Shown: piece after piece, positions 25,960 to 34,153 of the stretch
How positions within the stretch are numbered: position 1 is the first letter of the stretch
Layout: the number at the start of each line of letters is the position of its first letter
Source of the DNA: Caloranaerobacter sp050286925
GTDB taxonomy: Bacteria > Bacillota > Clostridia > Tissierellales > Thermohalobacteraceae
Length of the DNA: 64,000 bases
Direction: 5' to 3'
NCBI RefSeq assembly: GCF_050286925.1
Contig: NZ_JBFWFX010000002.1
Location: forward strand, 186,001 to 250,000
Made by a program: the position numbers and the translations under genes
The notes under the pieces: model-generated
What the model was told of the DNA's origin: nothing
What the model saw: the letters and a program-made list of their open reading frames with translations, nothing else
Database searches by the model: none

Positions 25960-27729
25960 TTGAAAAAACGTTTTTTTCGTAAAAAAATTTCAATTAAAAA
26001 ATTTTCAACAAAATGGAACATTATGGATAAATTTAAAAATCTTAAAATTGTACATAGTATAGTATTTATATTAATTTTTAAAATACTTTTCTTAGGAATA
26101 ATAGGTGGTGTGGGGTATTATGCTTTCAAACAAATTTATTATAATACAGACATAATTTATAATAATAGGCTTCTTCCAATAATAAAAATAGGTGAGTTGA
26201 AAAATAATATATATATGCTTAAATATAATATTTCAAAAGGAATGGATAGTAAATTTTATTATGAGTATGATAAAGAAGTAGAAAAAATTACTAAAACAAT
26301 AGATAATTTATTAAAGGAATATGAAAATTCAAAAATAGATGAAAATGAAGTTGTATACATAAATAAATTTAAAGAAGACTATAAGAAATATATTGATGTA
26401 TGGGAAGATATAAAAAAGACTCTATCCAATCAAGAGAGTATTAAAAGTGACCAGAAAACTAAATTACATGGTTTAGAAAATAATATTGAAAATTATCTTG
26501 ACGGGTTGATAAAATATAATAAATTAGTAGCTGAAAAATTAAAGAAGGATAGTTATAAAATTTATATTAAAAATTTAAGATTATATTTGATTATTGTAAT
26601 CGTAGCTGTAGTTTTACTGTTATCATTTATGTTGATTATAATAAGAGTTATAAATAAATCGTTAAAGGATATGATACATATTTTAACGAAGATTTCACAA
26701 GGAGATTTTACTGAAAATATAGATACTGATAAAAAGAATGAGTTTGGAATAATGAATAAGGCATTAAGTAAGACTATAAGGGATATATCAGAAATGATAC
26801 AATTAGTAAAATTAAGTTCTCAGCAAATATCTGCTTATTCGAATAATCTATCTAAAATATCTGAAAAAGTGAGTACGTCATATGGTGAGGTTTTACGTGC
26901 TATACAGGAAATATCTCAAGGTTCAGTTTCACAAGCTAATGATTTAGATAAAATAAGCAGAGCATTGAATAAATTTGGAGAAGAATTAGAAGTTATGATT
27001 AAAAATATACAAGATATAAGTAAAAATACAAAAAAGACTGCGAATATGGCTAAAGAAAGTGATAAAAAGTTAGGATTATTGATTGATTCTATATATGGTA
27101 TAAGTCATTCTTTTAGTGATGTTAGTAAAAAAATAGCTTTATTAAGTGAAAGGATTGATAAAATAAATGAAATAACAAAAATGATAAATGATGTTGCGGA
27201 GCAAACAAATTTACTGGCTTTAAATGCAGCTATTGAAGCCGCAAGAGTAGGTGAATCTGGAAAAGGTTTTACAGTTGTAGCAGAAGAGATTAGGAAATTA
27301 GCAGAGGAAACTAAAGAAGCATCTAGGGATATAAATAGATTAATTGAAGACATATTAATAGATGCTAACGTCGTTACAGAGGCTACTGATAATGTAAATA
27401 ATGATTTGACAGTACAGGTTAATTCTATTGAAACTACTATAGATTCTTTTAAAGAGATAATAAAAGTTATAACAATTATATTGCCTATTATTGAAAATAT
27501 AAGTAATTCAGTATTATATATAAAACAAGAGAAGGATAACATCATAACTAATGTAGAAGAAGTTTTACAAATAGCTGAGGAAAATTCGGCTTCATCACAG
27601 CAAATATCAGCTTCATCTGAAGAGGTTAATATAGCAGCAAAAGAGTTAGCTTCGACATCACAGATATTAAATCAAATGATAATGAAGTTAAATGAGCAGA
27701 TTAATAAATTTAAACTTCAAGAAAAATAG
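25960..27729 (+). CDS. Methyl-accepting chemotaxis protein
   Basis: This chemoreceptor of about 589 residues has a first membrane helix near residues 33-57, a helical periplasmic sensor of about 150 residues (four-helix-bundle type), a second membrane helix (LIIVIVAVVLLLSFMLIIIR), HAMP, and a signalling domain with the hairpin tip EQTNLLALNAAIEAARVGES. The start is TTG 25960: AAAGGGGG is correctly spaced for it, while ATG 25942 lies upstream of that site. It is divergent from glgP across a MalR-type operator, so a role in sensing sugars is possible but unproved. It shows that the organism is motile. Confidence 0.92.
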   Translation: MKKRFFRKKISIKKFSTKWNIMDKFKNLKIVHSIVFILIFKILFLGIIGGVGYYAFKQIYYNTDIIYNNRLLPIIKIGELKNNIYMLKYNISKGMDSKFYYEYDKEVEKITKTIDNLLKEYENSKIDENEVVYINKFKEDYKKYIDVWEDIKKTLSNQESIKSDQKTKLHGLENNIENYLDGLIKYNKLVAEKLKKDSYKIYIKNLRLYLIIVIVAVVLLLSFMLIIIRVINKSLKDMIHILTKISQGDFTENIDTDKKNEFGIMNKALSKTIRDISEMIQLVKLSSQQISAYSNNLSKISEKVSTSYGEVLRAIQEISQGSVSQANDLDKISRALNKFGEELEVMIKNIQDISKNTKKTANMAKESDKKLGLLIDSIYGISHSFSDVSKKIALLSERIDKINEITKMINDVAEQTNLLALNAAIEAARVGESGKGFTVVAEEIRKLAEETKEASRDINRLIEDILIDANVVTEATDNVNNDLTVQVNSIETTIDSFKEIIKVITIILPIIENISNSVLYIKQEKDNIITNVEEVLQIAEENSASSQQISASSEEVNIAAKELASTSQILNQMIMKLNEQINKFKLQEK

Positions 27730-27765
27730 GGCTTACAATATAAATTGTAAGCCCTATTTTTATCT
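27723..27765. terminator. Bidirectional terminator between chemoreceptor and GH65 genes
   Basis: A 17-bp perfect stem (27723-27739 with 27744-27760) with A and T runs on its outer ends serves both convergent genes. Confidence 0.9.
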
Positions 27766-30066
27766 GTTTGTCTTTAAAGTTATTTTATCATTAGCTTCTA
27801 TAGTATATTCTTTGTCATATATTCTTAAAGTAAGTGTATCGCCTTCTTCTTGCTCAATTGTTATTCTTTCTTTATCTACAGTTATTTTAAGTAGATGTCC
27901 TCTAAAGATTATCTTGAAAGAATATTTATTCCACGCTTTTGGAATAAAAGGTGAGAAGTTTAGCATACCATCTTTAATTCTCATTCCAGCAAATCCATGG
28001 ACTATTGCTAACCAACTTCCAGACATACTTGTTATATGAAGTCCATCTTCAGTATCTTTATTGTAGTTATCTAAGTCTAATCTTGCTGTTCTTAAATATA
28101 GTTCATATGCTTTTTCTTCATATCCAATTTCACTAGCTATAATTGAGTATATACATGGTGATAATGATGATTCATGCACAGTTTTTGGTTCATAGAAATC
28201 AAAATTTCTTTTCTTAGTTTCTAAATCAAACCTGTCATTTAGGAAATATAACCCTTGTATTACGTCTGCTTGTTTAATAAAACAAGAACGTAGTATTCTA
28301 TCCCATGACCAATGTTTATTTATTGGTAATTCTTCTTCTGGAATATCCTCAACACTAAGAAGTTCTTTGTCCATGTAGCCGTCTTGTTGCTCAAATATTC
28401 CTAATGATTCTACATATGGATAGTACATTTTATCTATTATATCTTGCCACTTTTCTATTTCTTCATCTTGTAACTTAAGTTTATTTTTTAATTCTTCAAA
28501 CCTATCAGGATGTTCATTTTTTATATATTCCATAACTTCTAGAGTATATTCCAAATTCCACGCAGCCATTGTATTTGTATACCAGTTATTATTTACATTG
28601 TTTTCGTATTCGTTAGGGCCTGTAACGCCTAAAATCATATATTTATCTTTTCTAGGGTTATAATTAACTCTATCAGCCCAGAATCTGCTTGTTTCAACTA
28701 ATACTTCAAATCCATAATCTACAAGATATTGTTTGTCGTCGGTATATCTTACATAATTAAATATTGCATATGATATGGCTGCATTTCTATGAATTTCTTC
28801 AAAAGTTATTTCCCATTCATTATGACATTCTTCTCCATTCATAGTAACCATAGGATAAAGAGCACCTTTTAGTCCTAACTTTCTAGCATTTTCTTTTGCT
28901 TTTTCTAAATGATTGTATCTGTATATAAGTAAATTTCTAGCTATACTTTGGTCACGAGTACTTAGATAGAATGGAAAACAGAAAGCTTCTGTGTCCCAAT
29001 AAGTGCTACCGCCATACTTTTCACCAGTAAAACCTTTTGGTCCGATATTAAGTCTTGGATCATGACCAGTATAAGTCTGATTTAGTTGGAAAATATTAAA
29101 TCTAATACCTTGTTGTGCTTTGACATCACCTTCGATTACTACATCACTTTCTTTCCAAATACGGTCCCAAGCTAAGATATGTTCATTTAATAGAGCATCA
29201 AATCCTTTTGAATATGCATTATTAACTTTTTTAATTGCTTCTGATTCAATATTTTCAGTATCATAATCTCGGTTTGTTGTAACTGAGATGTACTTATACA
29301 ATGTATAAGTTTTTCCTTTAGAAGCTGTAAAAGATACTTTATTTCCAACATATTTTTCTTTGTCTATAAGTTCAATTTCTTTGGTAATATCATTACCATC
29401 TTCTTTTATATCATATTTCATTGCACAAGCTACATGAAAATCTAGTTTTTTTGTTTTCATGGTTAATAAACCTTGTCCAACATCAACAGATTTATTAACT
29501 TCTAACCAGAATTTTTCATTATAATTAGAATCTTCATTTGAAACGTCGCCATCAAGATACGGGATTAAAGTAATTTCAGCATCATGATTTAATGGAGTAA
29601 TACTGTAAGATATAGCTGCTATTTCTAATTCTGACATACTTAAAAATCTTTTTACTTCGATTTTAGTTTCTCTGTTTTCAGAATCTATTATAGTAAAGCT
29701 TCTTAAAAGGTAACCATTTTTCATATTAAGTATACGACTGAAGTCTTTGACTTTGACTTTAGCTAAATCAATGTTTACTCCATTTATTAATACTTTTATA
29801 CCTATAAAATTTGTAGCATTTAGTACTTTAGCAAAGTATTCTGGATATCCGTTTTTCCACCAGCCTACCTTAGTTTTATCTGGATAATATACCCCTGCTA
29901 TGTATGTGCCTTGCAGAGTATCACCTGAATAATCTTCTTCGAAATTTCCTCTAATACCCATATGACCGTTTCCAAGACTCATTACACTTTCATATATTCT
30001 GTTTTCTTCTGGATGTAGTCCTTCTTCTATAATGTTCCATTCATCAATTTTAAAGTATTGTTTCAT
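27760..30066 (-). CDS. GH65 maltose phosphorylase (or close disaccharide phosphorylase)
   Basis: This 768-residue enzyme carries out phosphorolysis of an alpha-glucose disaccharide to beta-glucose-1-phosphate and glucose. It has the N-terminal beta-sandwich, linker and (alpha/alpha)6 barrel of GH65. The catalytic region reads VTGPNEYENNVNNNWYTN, with the general-acid Glu, and GSTYWDTEAFCFPFYLS precedes it. The NEYENNVNNNWYTN form matches maltose phosphorylases better than trehalose or kojibiose phosphorylases, which is family knowledge, not tested here. There is no signal peptide. A beta-phosphoglucomutase would be needed and is not in this window. The ATG follows AAGGTAGGTG, and an operator lies 30 bases upstream. 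Confidence 0.88.
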   Translation of the reverse strand: MKQYFKIDEWNIIEEGLHPEENRIYESVMSLGNGHMGIRGNFEEDYSGDTLQGTYIAGVYYPDKTKVGWWKNGYPEYFAKVLNATNFIGIKVLINGVNIDLAKVKVKDFSRILNMKNGYLLRSFTIIDSENRETKIEVKRFLSMSELEIAAISYSITPLNHDAEITLIPYLDGDVSNEDSNYNEKFWLEVNKSVDVGQGLLTMKTKKLDFHVACAMKYDIKEDGNDITKEIELIDKEKYVGNKVSFTASKGKTYTLYKYISVTTNRDYDTENIESEAIKKVNNAYSKGFDALLNEHILAWDRIWKESDVVIEGDVKAQQGIRFNIFQLNQTYTGHDPRLNIGPKGFTGEKYGGSTYWDTEAFCFPFYLSTRDQSIARNLLIYRYNHLEKAKENARKLGLKGALYPMVTMNGEECHNEWEITFEEIHRNAAISYAIFNYVRYTDDKQYLVDYGFEVLVETSRFWADRVNYNPRKDKYMILGVTGPNEYENNVNNNWYTNTMAAWNLEYTLEVMEYIKNEHPDRFEELKNKLKLQDEEIEKWQDIIDKMYYPYVESLGIFEQQDGYMDKELLSVEDIPEEELPINKHWSWDRILRSCFIKQADVIQGLYFLNDRFDLETKKRNFDFYEPKTVHESSLSPCIYSIIASEIGYEEKAYELYLRTARLDLDNYNKDTEDGLHITSMSGSWLAIVHGFAGMRIKDGMLNFSPFIPKAWNKYSFKIIFRGHLLKITVDKERITIEQEEGDTLTLRIYDKEYTIEANDKITLKTNR

Positions 30067-30095
30067 TATTTCACCTACCTTTTATAAATATAGAT

Positions 30096-30107
30096 GCAAA
30101 CGGTTGC
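30096..30107 (-). promoter_or_regulatory. MalR-type operator before the GH65 gene
   Basis: An exact GCAAACGGTTGC lies 30 bases before the GH65 start. No confident -35/-10 pair was assigned around it. Confidence 0.8.
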
Positions 30108-30294
30108 ACAATAAACAAAAAAATAAAGACCATTCAATTTAAATTATATCAGATATGATGAAAAATTTTAAGATTTAATTATAAAAAAAAATAATTTAAT
30201 TTGATTAATGTATTCTGAAATATAGTTAAATATAATATATATTTATGTATGTTAAAAATTTTTAACAATTTATTTTAGAACAGAATCTTCAATA

Positions 30295-30385
30295 TTAAAT
30301 AAGTTATAAGGTAGATTTTGCTTGTATTCATAAACGGAAATTATATTTAAAACTATTCACAGTTTAATAAGGTATATAATTTTCT
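30295..30385 (+). repeat. 91-bp direct repeat, left copy
   Basis: By eye about 83% identical over 91 bases to 33200-33290 in the same orientation, sharing blocks such as GATTTTGC, AAATTATATTT and AATAAGGTATATAATTT. It lies in the 490-base gap before the HTH-TPR regulator. The rest of that gap (30110-30290 and 30390-30540) is AT-rich, with nothing else I can support. Confidence 0.85.
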
Positions 30386-30556
30386 GCAAATCGTCAGAAA
30401 ATTTCTATTAATATAAAAAGTAGGCTGATTATAATATTAAAATACTATTTACAATTATAAATATAAATGATAAACTAACAAAAAATTAGTTAATTACAAA
30501 TTAGGGTAATTTTTAAAATAAAAGTTTTAATTATTGGTTATGAGGGGACTGATAGA

Positions 30557-31861
30557 GTGTATATTTTGGAAGATACCATTTTACCTACCCATGAAAAAAT
30601 TAAAGCAATAAGAAAATTCTTGAAGATTAATCAAAAAGAGTTGGCAGGAGATGGTATTGATAGGAGTTTAATTAGCTATATAGAGAATGGAAAGGTTAAA
30701 CTAAGTAATGAAACTGCTAAAGTTTTAGCTAACAATCTAAGAAAGATATTACAAAGAAAAAACTTAGATTATCAAGTTGATGCAGATTATCTTTTAGCTG
30801 ATGAAAAGAAGCAGGCTTCTTATAGGTTAGATACTATTATAGAGATTTTAAAAACTAAAATAAAAAATTCATCAAGTGAGTTTTTAACAGAACTTTATAC
30901 AGCTGAAAAGTTATTAAGAAAATGGGATATTCCTTCGAAAAAAGCAGTTATTTATGATTTAGCTGGAGATTATTTTTTTACTAAATTAAATTATCATAAA
31001 AGTAAATTCTATTATATGAAAGCTCTAGGAAATTATTTTAGATTAAATGATTATAGAAATTTGGTTAACGTTTTCACGAAGATAGGAAGATGTTTAATAA
31101 AAAAAGGAGATTATGAAGGGGTTATTATTTTAAATGAATATGTTTTATCTATTATGGAAGATTTTAAAGTATTAGATAAGAGTTTTAAAAAACGTATTTT
31201 ATTTAACAATTCACTGGCTTTATATAAAATAAAATCTTATGAAGAGAGTTTGAAGTGTTTGGATGAACTTATATCAGAATTTGAAATCTTAAAAAATAAC
31301 CAATATATGGATATTCTATTGCTGAAAGGGAACATTTATACTGAAATTGGAAGATTTGAAGAAGCACTTAAAATGTTTGAACAGCTATTAGATTTATCTA
31401 GGGAAAATGGTAATTTAGAGAAAATGGCTTCAGCTTATAATAACATAGGTGAAGTATATTATAAGTTGAATGATATCGAGAAATCAATTGAGTTTTTAGA
31501 TAAAAGTTTAAGGATAAGAAAAGAAATAAATAATAGCACATATTTAATTTCTACTATTAAATCATTTATTGATAAATTATCTGAGGGTGGTAAGTATAGT
31601 AAAGCAAAAATGTATTTACTTGAATTATCAGATATTGCAAAGAATAAAGGTGATATGTCTTTATTAATAGAAACATATTGTAAGATAGTAGAGATTTTTA
31701 TCATGAGTTCAGAAACCACAGAGGATAAAAATATAATAGACGAGATAATTGAATTTATAAAGGTAAATAAGGGAGTGGACGGTTTAGAGAAACTAATTGT
31801 AAGGTTATGTGAGTATTTTGTAGATAAAGACATTTACAAAATAAAAAGAATAATTTCATGA
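30557..31861 (+). CDS. HTH-TPR transcription regulator of RRNPP type
   Basis: This 434-residue cytoplasmic regulator has an XRE-type helix-turn-helix in residues about 12-62 (KINQKELAGDGIDRSLISYI) and then an all-helical region from about 80 with TPR-like repeats (YNNIGEVYYKLNDIEKSIEF; EIGRFEEALKMFEQL; DLAGDYFFTKLNYHKSKFYY). This is the architecture of PlcR, NprR and other regulators controlled by imported peptides. The start is GTG 30557 with GAGGGGAC upstream. A small exported-peptide gene follows 45 bases after the stop, the classic arrangement for this family. Targets are unknown; the peptide gene, the UPF0104 gene and the efflux operon downstream are candidates. Confidence 0.85.
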   Translation: MYILEDTILPTHEKIKAIRKFLKINQKELAGDGIDRSLISYIENGKVKLSNETAKVLANNLRKILQRKNLDYQVDADYLLADEKKQASYRLDTIIEILKTKIKNSSSEFLTELYTAEKLLRKWDIPSKKAVIYDLAGDYFFTKLNYHKSKFYYMKALGNYFRLNDYRNLVNVFTKIGRCLIKKGDYEGVIILNEYVLSIMEDFKVLDKSFKKRILFNNSLALYKIKSYEESLKCLDELISEFEILKNNQYMDILLLKGNIYTEIGRFEEALKMFEQLLDLSRENGNLEKMASAYNNIGEVYYKLNDIEKSIEFLDKSLRIRKEINNSTYLISTIKSFIDKLSEGGKYSKAKMYLLELSDIAKNKGDMSLLIETYCKIVEIFIMSSETTEDKNIIDEIIEFIKVNKGVDGLEKLIVRLCEYFVDKDIYKIKRIIS

Positions 31862-31906
31862 TATGTCATCGGCAGGAAATATTGGAAAAAGAAAGGAGGT
31901 ATGAAA

Positions 31907-32038
31907 TTGAAGAGATTACTCATTATACTTATAATAATTTTAATATTGACGGTCGGAAGTGGAGTTAGTATAGGATATTGTGATGGGTTAGATGATCCTG
32001 AACCATGGTATGTAGAACCAGGAACTCTCCAGAATTAA
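31907..32038 (+). CDS. Small exported peptide, candidate pheromone precursor for the HTH-TPR regulator
   Basis: This 43-codon gene has an ideal AAAGGAGG at 31893-31900 with 6-7 base spacing to TTG 31907; ATG 31901 in the same frame touches the ribosome binding site and would add two residues. The product has a Lys-Arg start, a strong hydrophobic core (LLIILIIILILTVGSGVSIG) and a polar acidic tail after YC, ending DDPEPWYVEPGTLQN. That is a secretion signal plus a short releasable peptide, as in PapR, NprX and Phr precursors. It directly follows the regulator gene and ends inside a hairpin. No sequence match is claimed; the role is inferred from size, signal and position. Confidence 0.75.
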   Translation: MKRLLIILIIILILTVGSGVSIGYCDGLDDPEPWYVEPGTLQN

Positions 32039-32050
32039 TTCTGGAGAGTT
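32023..32050 (+). terminator. Hairpin spanning the peptide gene's stop codon
   Basis: AACTCTCCAGAATT (32023-32036) is followed immediately by its exact reverse complement (32037-32050), a 28-bp palindrome covering the last codons and stop of the peptide gene. The T-run after it is weak (GTTTAACAATTTA), so it may stabilise the 3' end as well as terminate. Confidence 0.7.
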
Positions 32051-32183
32051 TAACAATTTAGCCAATTATTTAAAATGATTGTAAAAAAAGTTGTATATAT
32101 TCTCAGAAAGTAATAAAATATATATAAACGGTTTAAAATGGAATTGACAATAAAATGAAAAACTAAAAAGTTAGGAGAAGTCT

Positions 32184-33203
32184 ATGAAAAGACAAATCTT
32201 AAACTATCTTTTTGTAGTGATTTTAATAGTAATTACATTGTCTTTAATATTAGGAGAAAATAGAATAACGGAGATACCTTTATTACTGTTGAAAATAAAT
32301 AAAACATATCTTTTAATAGGTATGTTATGTATGGTTTTATATTGGATAATTGATGGGTCGATAATATATTATTTAACTAAAATGATTAATTCAAAGTCAA
32401 GTTTGTTAAAATCAATAAAGTTTACTATGATTGGACAGTACTATAATAATATTACACCATTTTCAAGTGGTGGACAGCCTGCACAGATTTATGTAATGGC
32501 TAATGAATCTATACCTATTGGAATATCAACCTCTATTTTATTAGCTAAATTTATTATATTTCAAATTGTTGTAACATTATTTTCTGTATTTATGTTTATT
32601 ATTAAGTTAGGTTTTATTTATAAAAATTTAAAAATGGTACTACCTTTTTTTGCAATAGGTATTGTTATAAGGCTTTTTGGGACAATAGCTTTGATAACTT
32701 TATTTTTCAATCAAAATATTACTAAAAAATTAATAAATATTATTTTATATTTACTACATAAAGTTAGAATCATAAAGAATTTAGAAAAGGTTGTACTTAG
32801 TTTTGAAAAACATTTAGATGAATATATGATAGGTATTGATAAGATTAAGGAAAATAAAAAGATTTCACTAAAGATATCGTTTCTTACACTTGTTCAAATA
32901 ACTGTATATTTTAGTATAACTTATTTTATATATCTGTCTATGGGCTTTAATAAAGCCTCACTTTTAGATATTATTTCAATACAATCGTTATTAGATGTTA
33001 CAGTTTCATATATGCCTACTCCTGGTAGAGTAGGAACTTCTGAAGGTGGATTTTATTTGTTTTTTAAAGGATTTTTCAGTGCAACTATGTTGCCTTATGC
33101 TATATTCTTATGGAGAATGATAACATATTACTTGAATGTGGTAATAAGTGGAATAATTACTTTAGTGGATTATTTAAAAAAAAGAACAAAACCTTCAATT
33201 TAA
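32184..33203 (+). CDS. UPF0104 / flippase-like membrane protein (MprF N-terminal-domain family)
   Basis: This 339-residue integral membrane protein has about eight hydrophobic segments. Family features include TPFSSGGQPAQIYVM near residues 92-106 and SYMPTPGRVGTSEGGFYLFF near 274-293, which match the lysylphosphatidylglycerol synthase transmembrane/AglD-like family (COG0392 type). Members move or modify lipids or lipid-linked sugars; the exact substrate is unknown. The ATG follows TAGGAGAAG. It lies 145 bases after the peptide gene, inside the segment bracketed by 91-bp repeats, and may be a target of the regulator-peptide pair. Confidence 0.85.
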   Translation: MKRQILNYLFVVILIVITLSLILGENRITEIPLLLLKINKTYLLIGMLCMVLYWIIDGSIIYYLTKMINSKSSLLKSIKFTMIGQYYNNITPFSSGGQPAQIYVMANESIPIGISTSILLAKFIIFQIVVTLFSVFMFIIKLGFIYKNLKMVLPFFAIGIVIRLFGTIALITLFFNQNITKKLINIILYLLHKVRIIKNLEKVVLSFEKHLDEYMIGIDKIKENKKISLKISFLTLVQITVYFSITYFIYLSMGFNKASLLDIISIQSLLDVTVSYMPTPGRVGTSEGGFYLFFKGFFSATMLPYAIFLWRMITYYLNVVISGIITLVDYLKKRTKPSI

Positions 33204-33290
33204 ATAAATTATAAGGAGGATTTTGCCTATACCCATAAACAGAAATTATATTTTAAATTATTTACAATTCAATAAGGTATATAATTTCCT
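33200..33290 (+). repeat. 91-bp direct repeat, right copy
   Basis: Second copy of the repeat at 30295-30385. It starts at the stop of the UPF0104 gene. Its right end runs into a motif (TATAATTTCCTATG, 33280-33293) that also appears inverted at 38381-38405 and 63946-63970. Confidence 0.85.
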
Positions 33291-33315
33291 ATGAATTATA
33301 ATAGAGCTTCTTTTG

Positions 33316-33350
33316 ATAAAAGCTGAAAGGGTTACCTTTCAGCTTTTATT
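33316..33350 (+). terminator. Rho-independent terminator before the efflux operon
   Basis: ATAAAAGCTGAAAGG pairs with CCTTTCAGCTTTTAT around a GTTA loop. It separates the UPF0104 unit from the TetR-controlled operon. Confidence 0.88.
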
Positions 33351-33367
33351 CGTCTAAATCAAAGTAT

Positions 33368-33431
33368 TTGACTATCTAGTCAATAAATAGTAAAATAATT
33401 ATATATTGACCGGGTGGTCAAAGGAGTGATA
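33368..33431 (+). promoter_or_regulatory. Promoter with two TetR-type operators
   Basis: Two 16-bp palindromes, TTGACTATCTAGTCAA (33368-33383) and TTGACCGGGTGGTCAA (33416-33431), share the form TTGAC...GTCAA, with centres 48 bases apart. The first overlaps the -35 box of TTGACT-17-TAAAAT (-10 at 33391-33396). The second lies downstream of the start site. The TetR-family gene closing this operon is the likely binder. Confidence 0.8.
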
Positions 33432-33442
33432 GGGGTGAGAGA

Positions 33443-34153
33443 ATGCATAGAGAAATAATTATGAAAGTAAGAAATTTAAGTAAGTTTTATCAAATGGGCG
33501 AAGTCCAAGTAAAAGCCTTACATGATGTATCTTTTGATATTTATGAAGGAGAATTTGTAGTAATTTTAGGTCCGAGTGGTTCAGGTAAGAGTACTCTATT
33601 AAACATACTAGGCGGAATGGATAAGCCGACAGAAGGTAAAGTTTTCTTAAGAGAAGTAGAGATTACTAGTTACAATGAAAAACAGTTAACTGAATATAGA
33701 AGAGAAAAAATAGGCTTTGTATTTCAATTTTATAATTTAATGTCTAATTTAACCGCTAAAGAAAATGTTGAACTAGCTACAGAAATCTGCAGTAGACCTT
33801 TAGATGTTGATCAGATATTAGATGATGTAGGCCTTGGAGATAGGAAAAATCATTTTCCATCTCAAATGAGTGGAGGAGAACAGCAAAGAGTTGCAATTGC
33901 AAGAGCAGTTGCTAAAAATCCATTAATTTTATTATGTGATGAACCAACAGGAGCATTAGATTTTAAAACAGGAATATCAATTCTTTCACTATTAAACAAA
34001 GTTAATAAAATTTATAAAAAGACAGTTGTAGTTATAACACACAATTCACCGATTGCCAACATGGCTGATAGAGTAATAAGGATGAGAAGTGGAAGAATTT
34101 TAGAAAATAGAGTTAATCCTAATCCAGTTGAGCCTGAAAGGATTGAATGGTAA
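33443..34153 (+). CDS. ABC transporter ATPase (MacB/LolD-type)
   Basis: This 236-residue ATPase powers the FtsX-like permease encoded next. It shows Walker A GPSGSGKSTLLN (about residues 44-55), the Q-loop FVFQFYNLMSNL, the signature QMSGGEQQRVAIARA, Walker B LLCDEPTGALD and the switch histidine VVITHNS. The ATG is preceded by AGGGGTGAGAG. The first gene of a four-gene operon, ATPase, permease, HlyD-like protein, TetR, it lies behind a promoter with two palindromic operators. By comparison with similar Firmicutes operons, it probably handles a lipophilic drug or an antimicrobial peptide. Confidence 0.92.
   Translation: MHREIIMKVRNLSKFYQMGEVQVKALHDVSFDIYEGEFVVILGPSGSGKSTLLNILGGMDKPTEGKVFLREVEITSYNEKQLTEYRREKIGFVFQFYNLMSNLTAKENVELATEICSRPLDVDQILDDVGLGDRKNHFPSQMSGGEQQRVAIARAVAKNPLILLCDEPTGALDFKTGISILSLLNKVNKIYKKTVVVITHNSPIANMADRVIRMRSGRILENRVNPNPVEPERIEW

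Noticed and set aside
27105..27545. 146-codon minus-strand frame within the chemoreceptor gene
   Set aside because: It is antisense to the conserved signalling domain and shows only the reverse-frame Ser/Ile/Leu pattern.
30295..33290. 91-bp repeats as ends of an insertion sequence
   Set aside because: They are direct, not inverted, and no transposase or recombinase lies between them.
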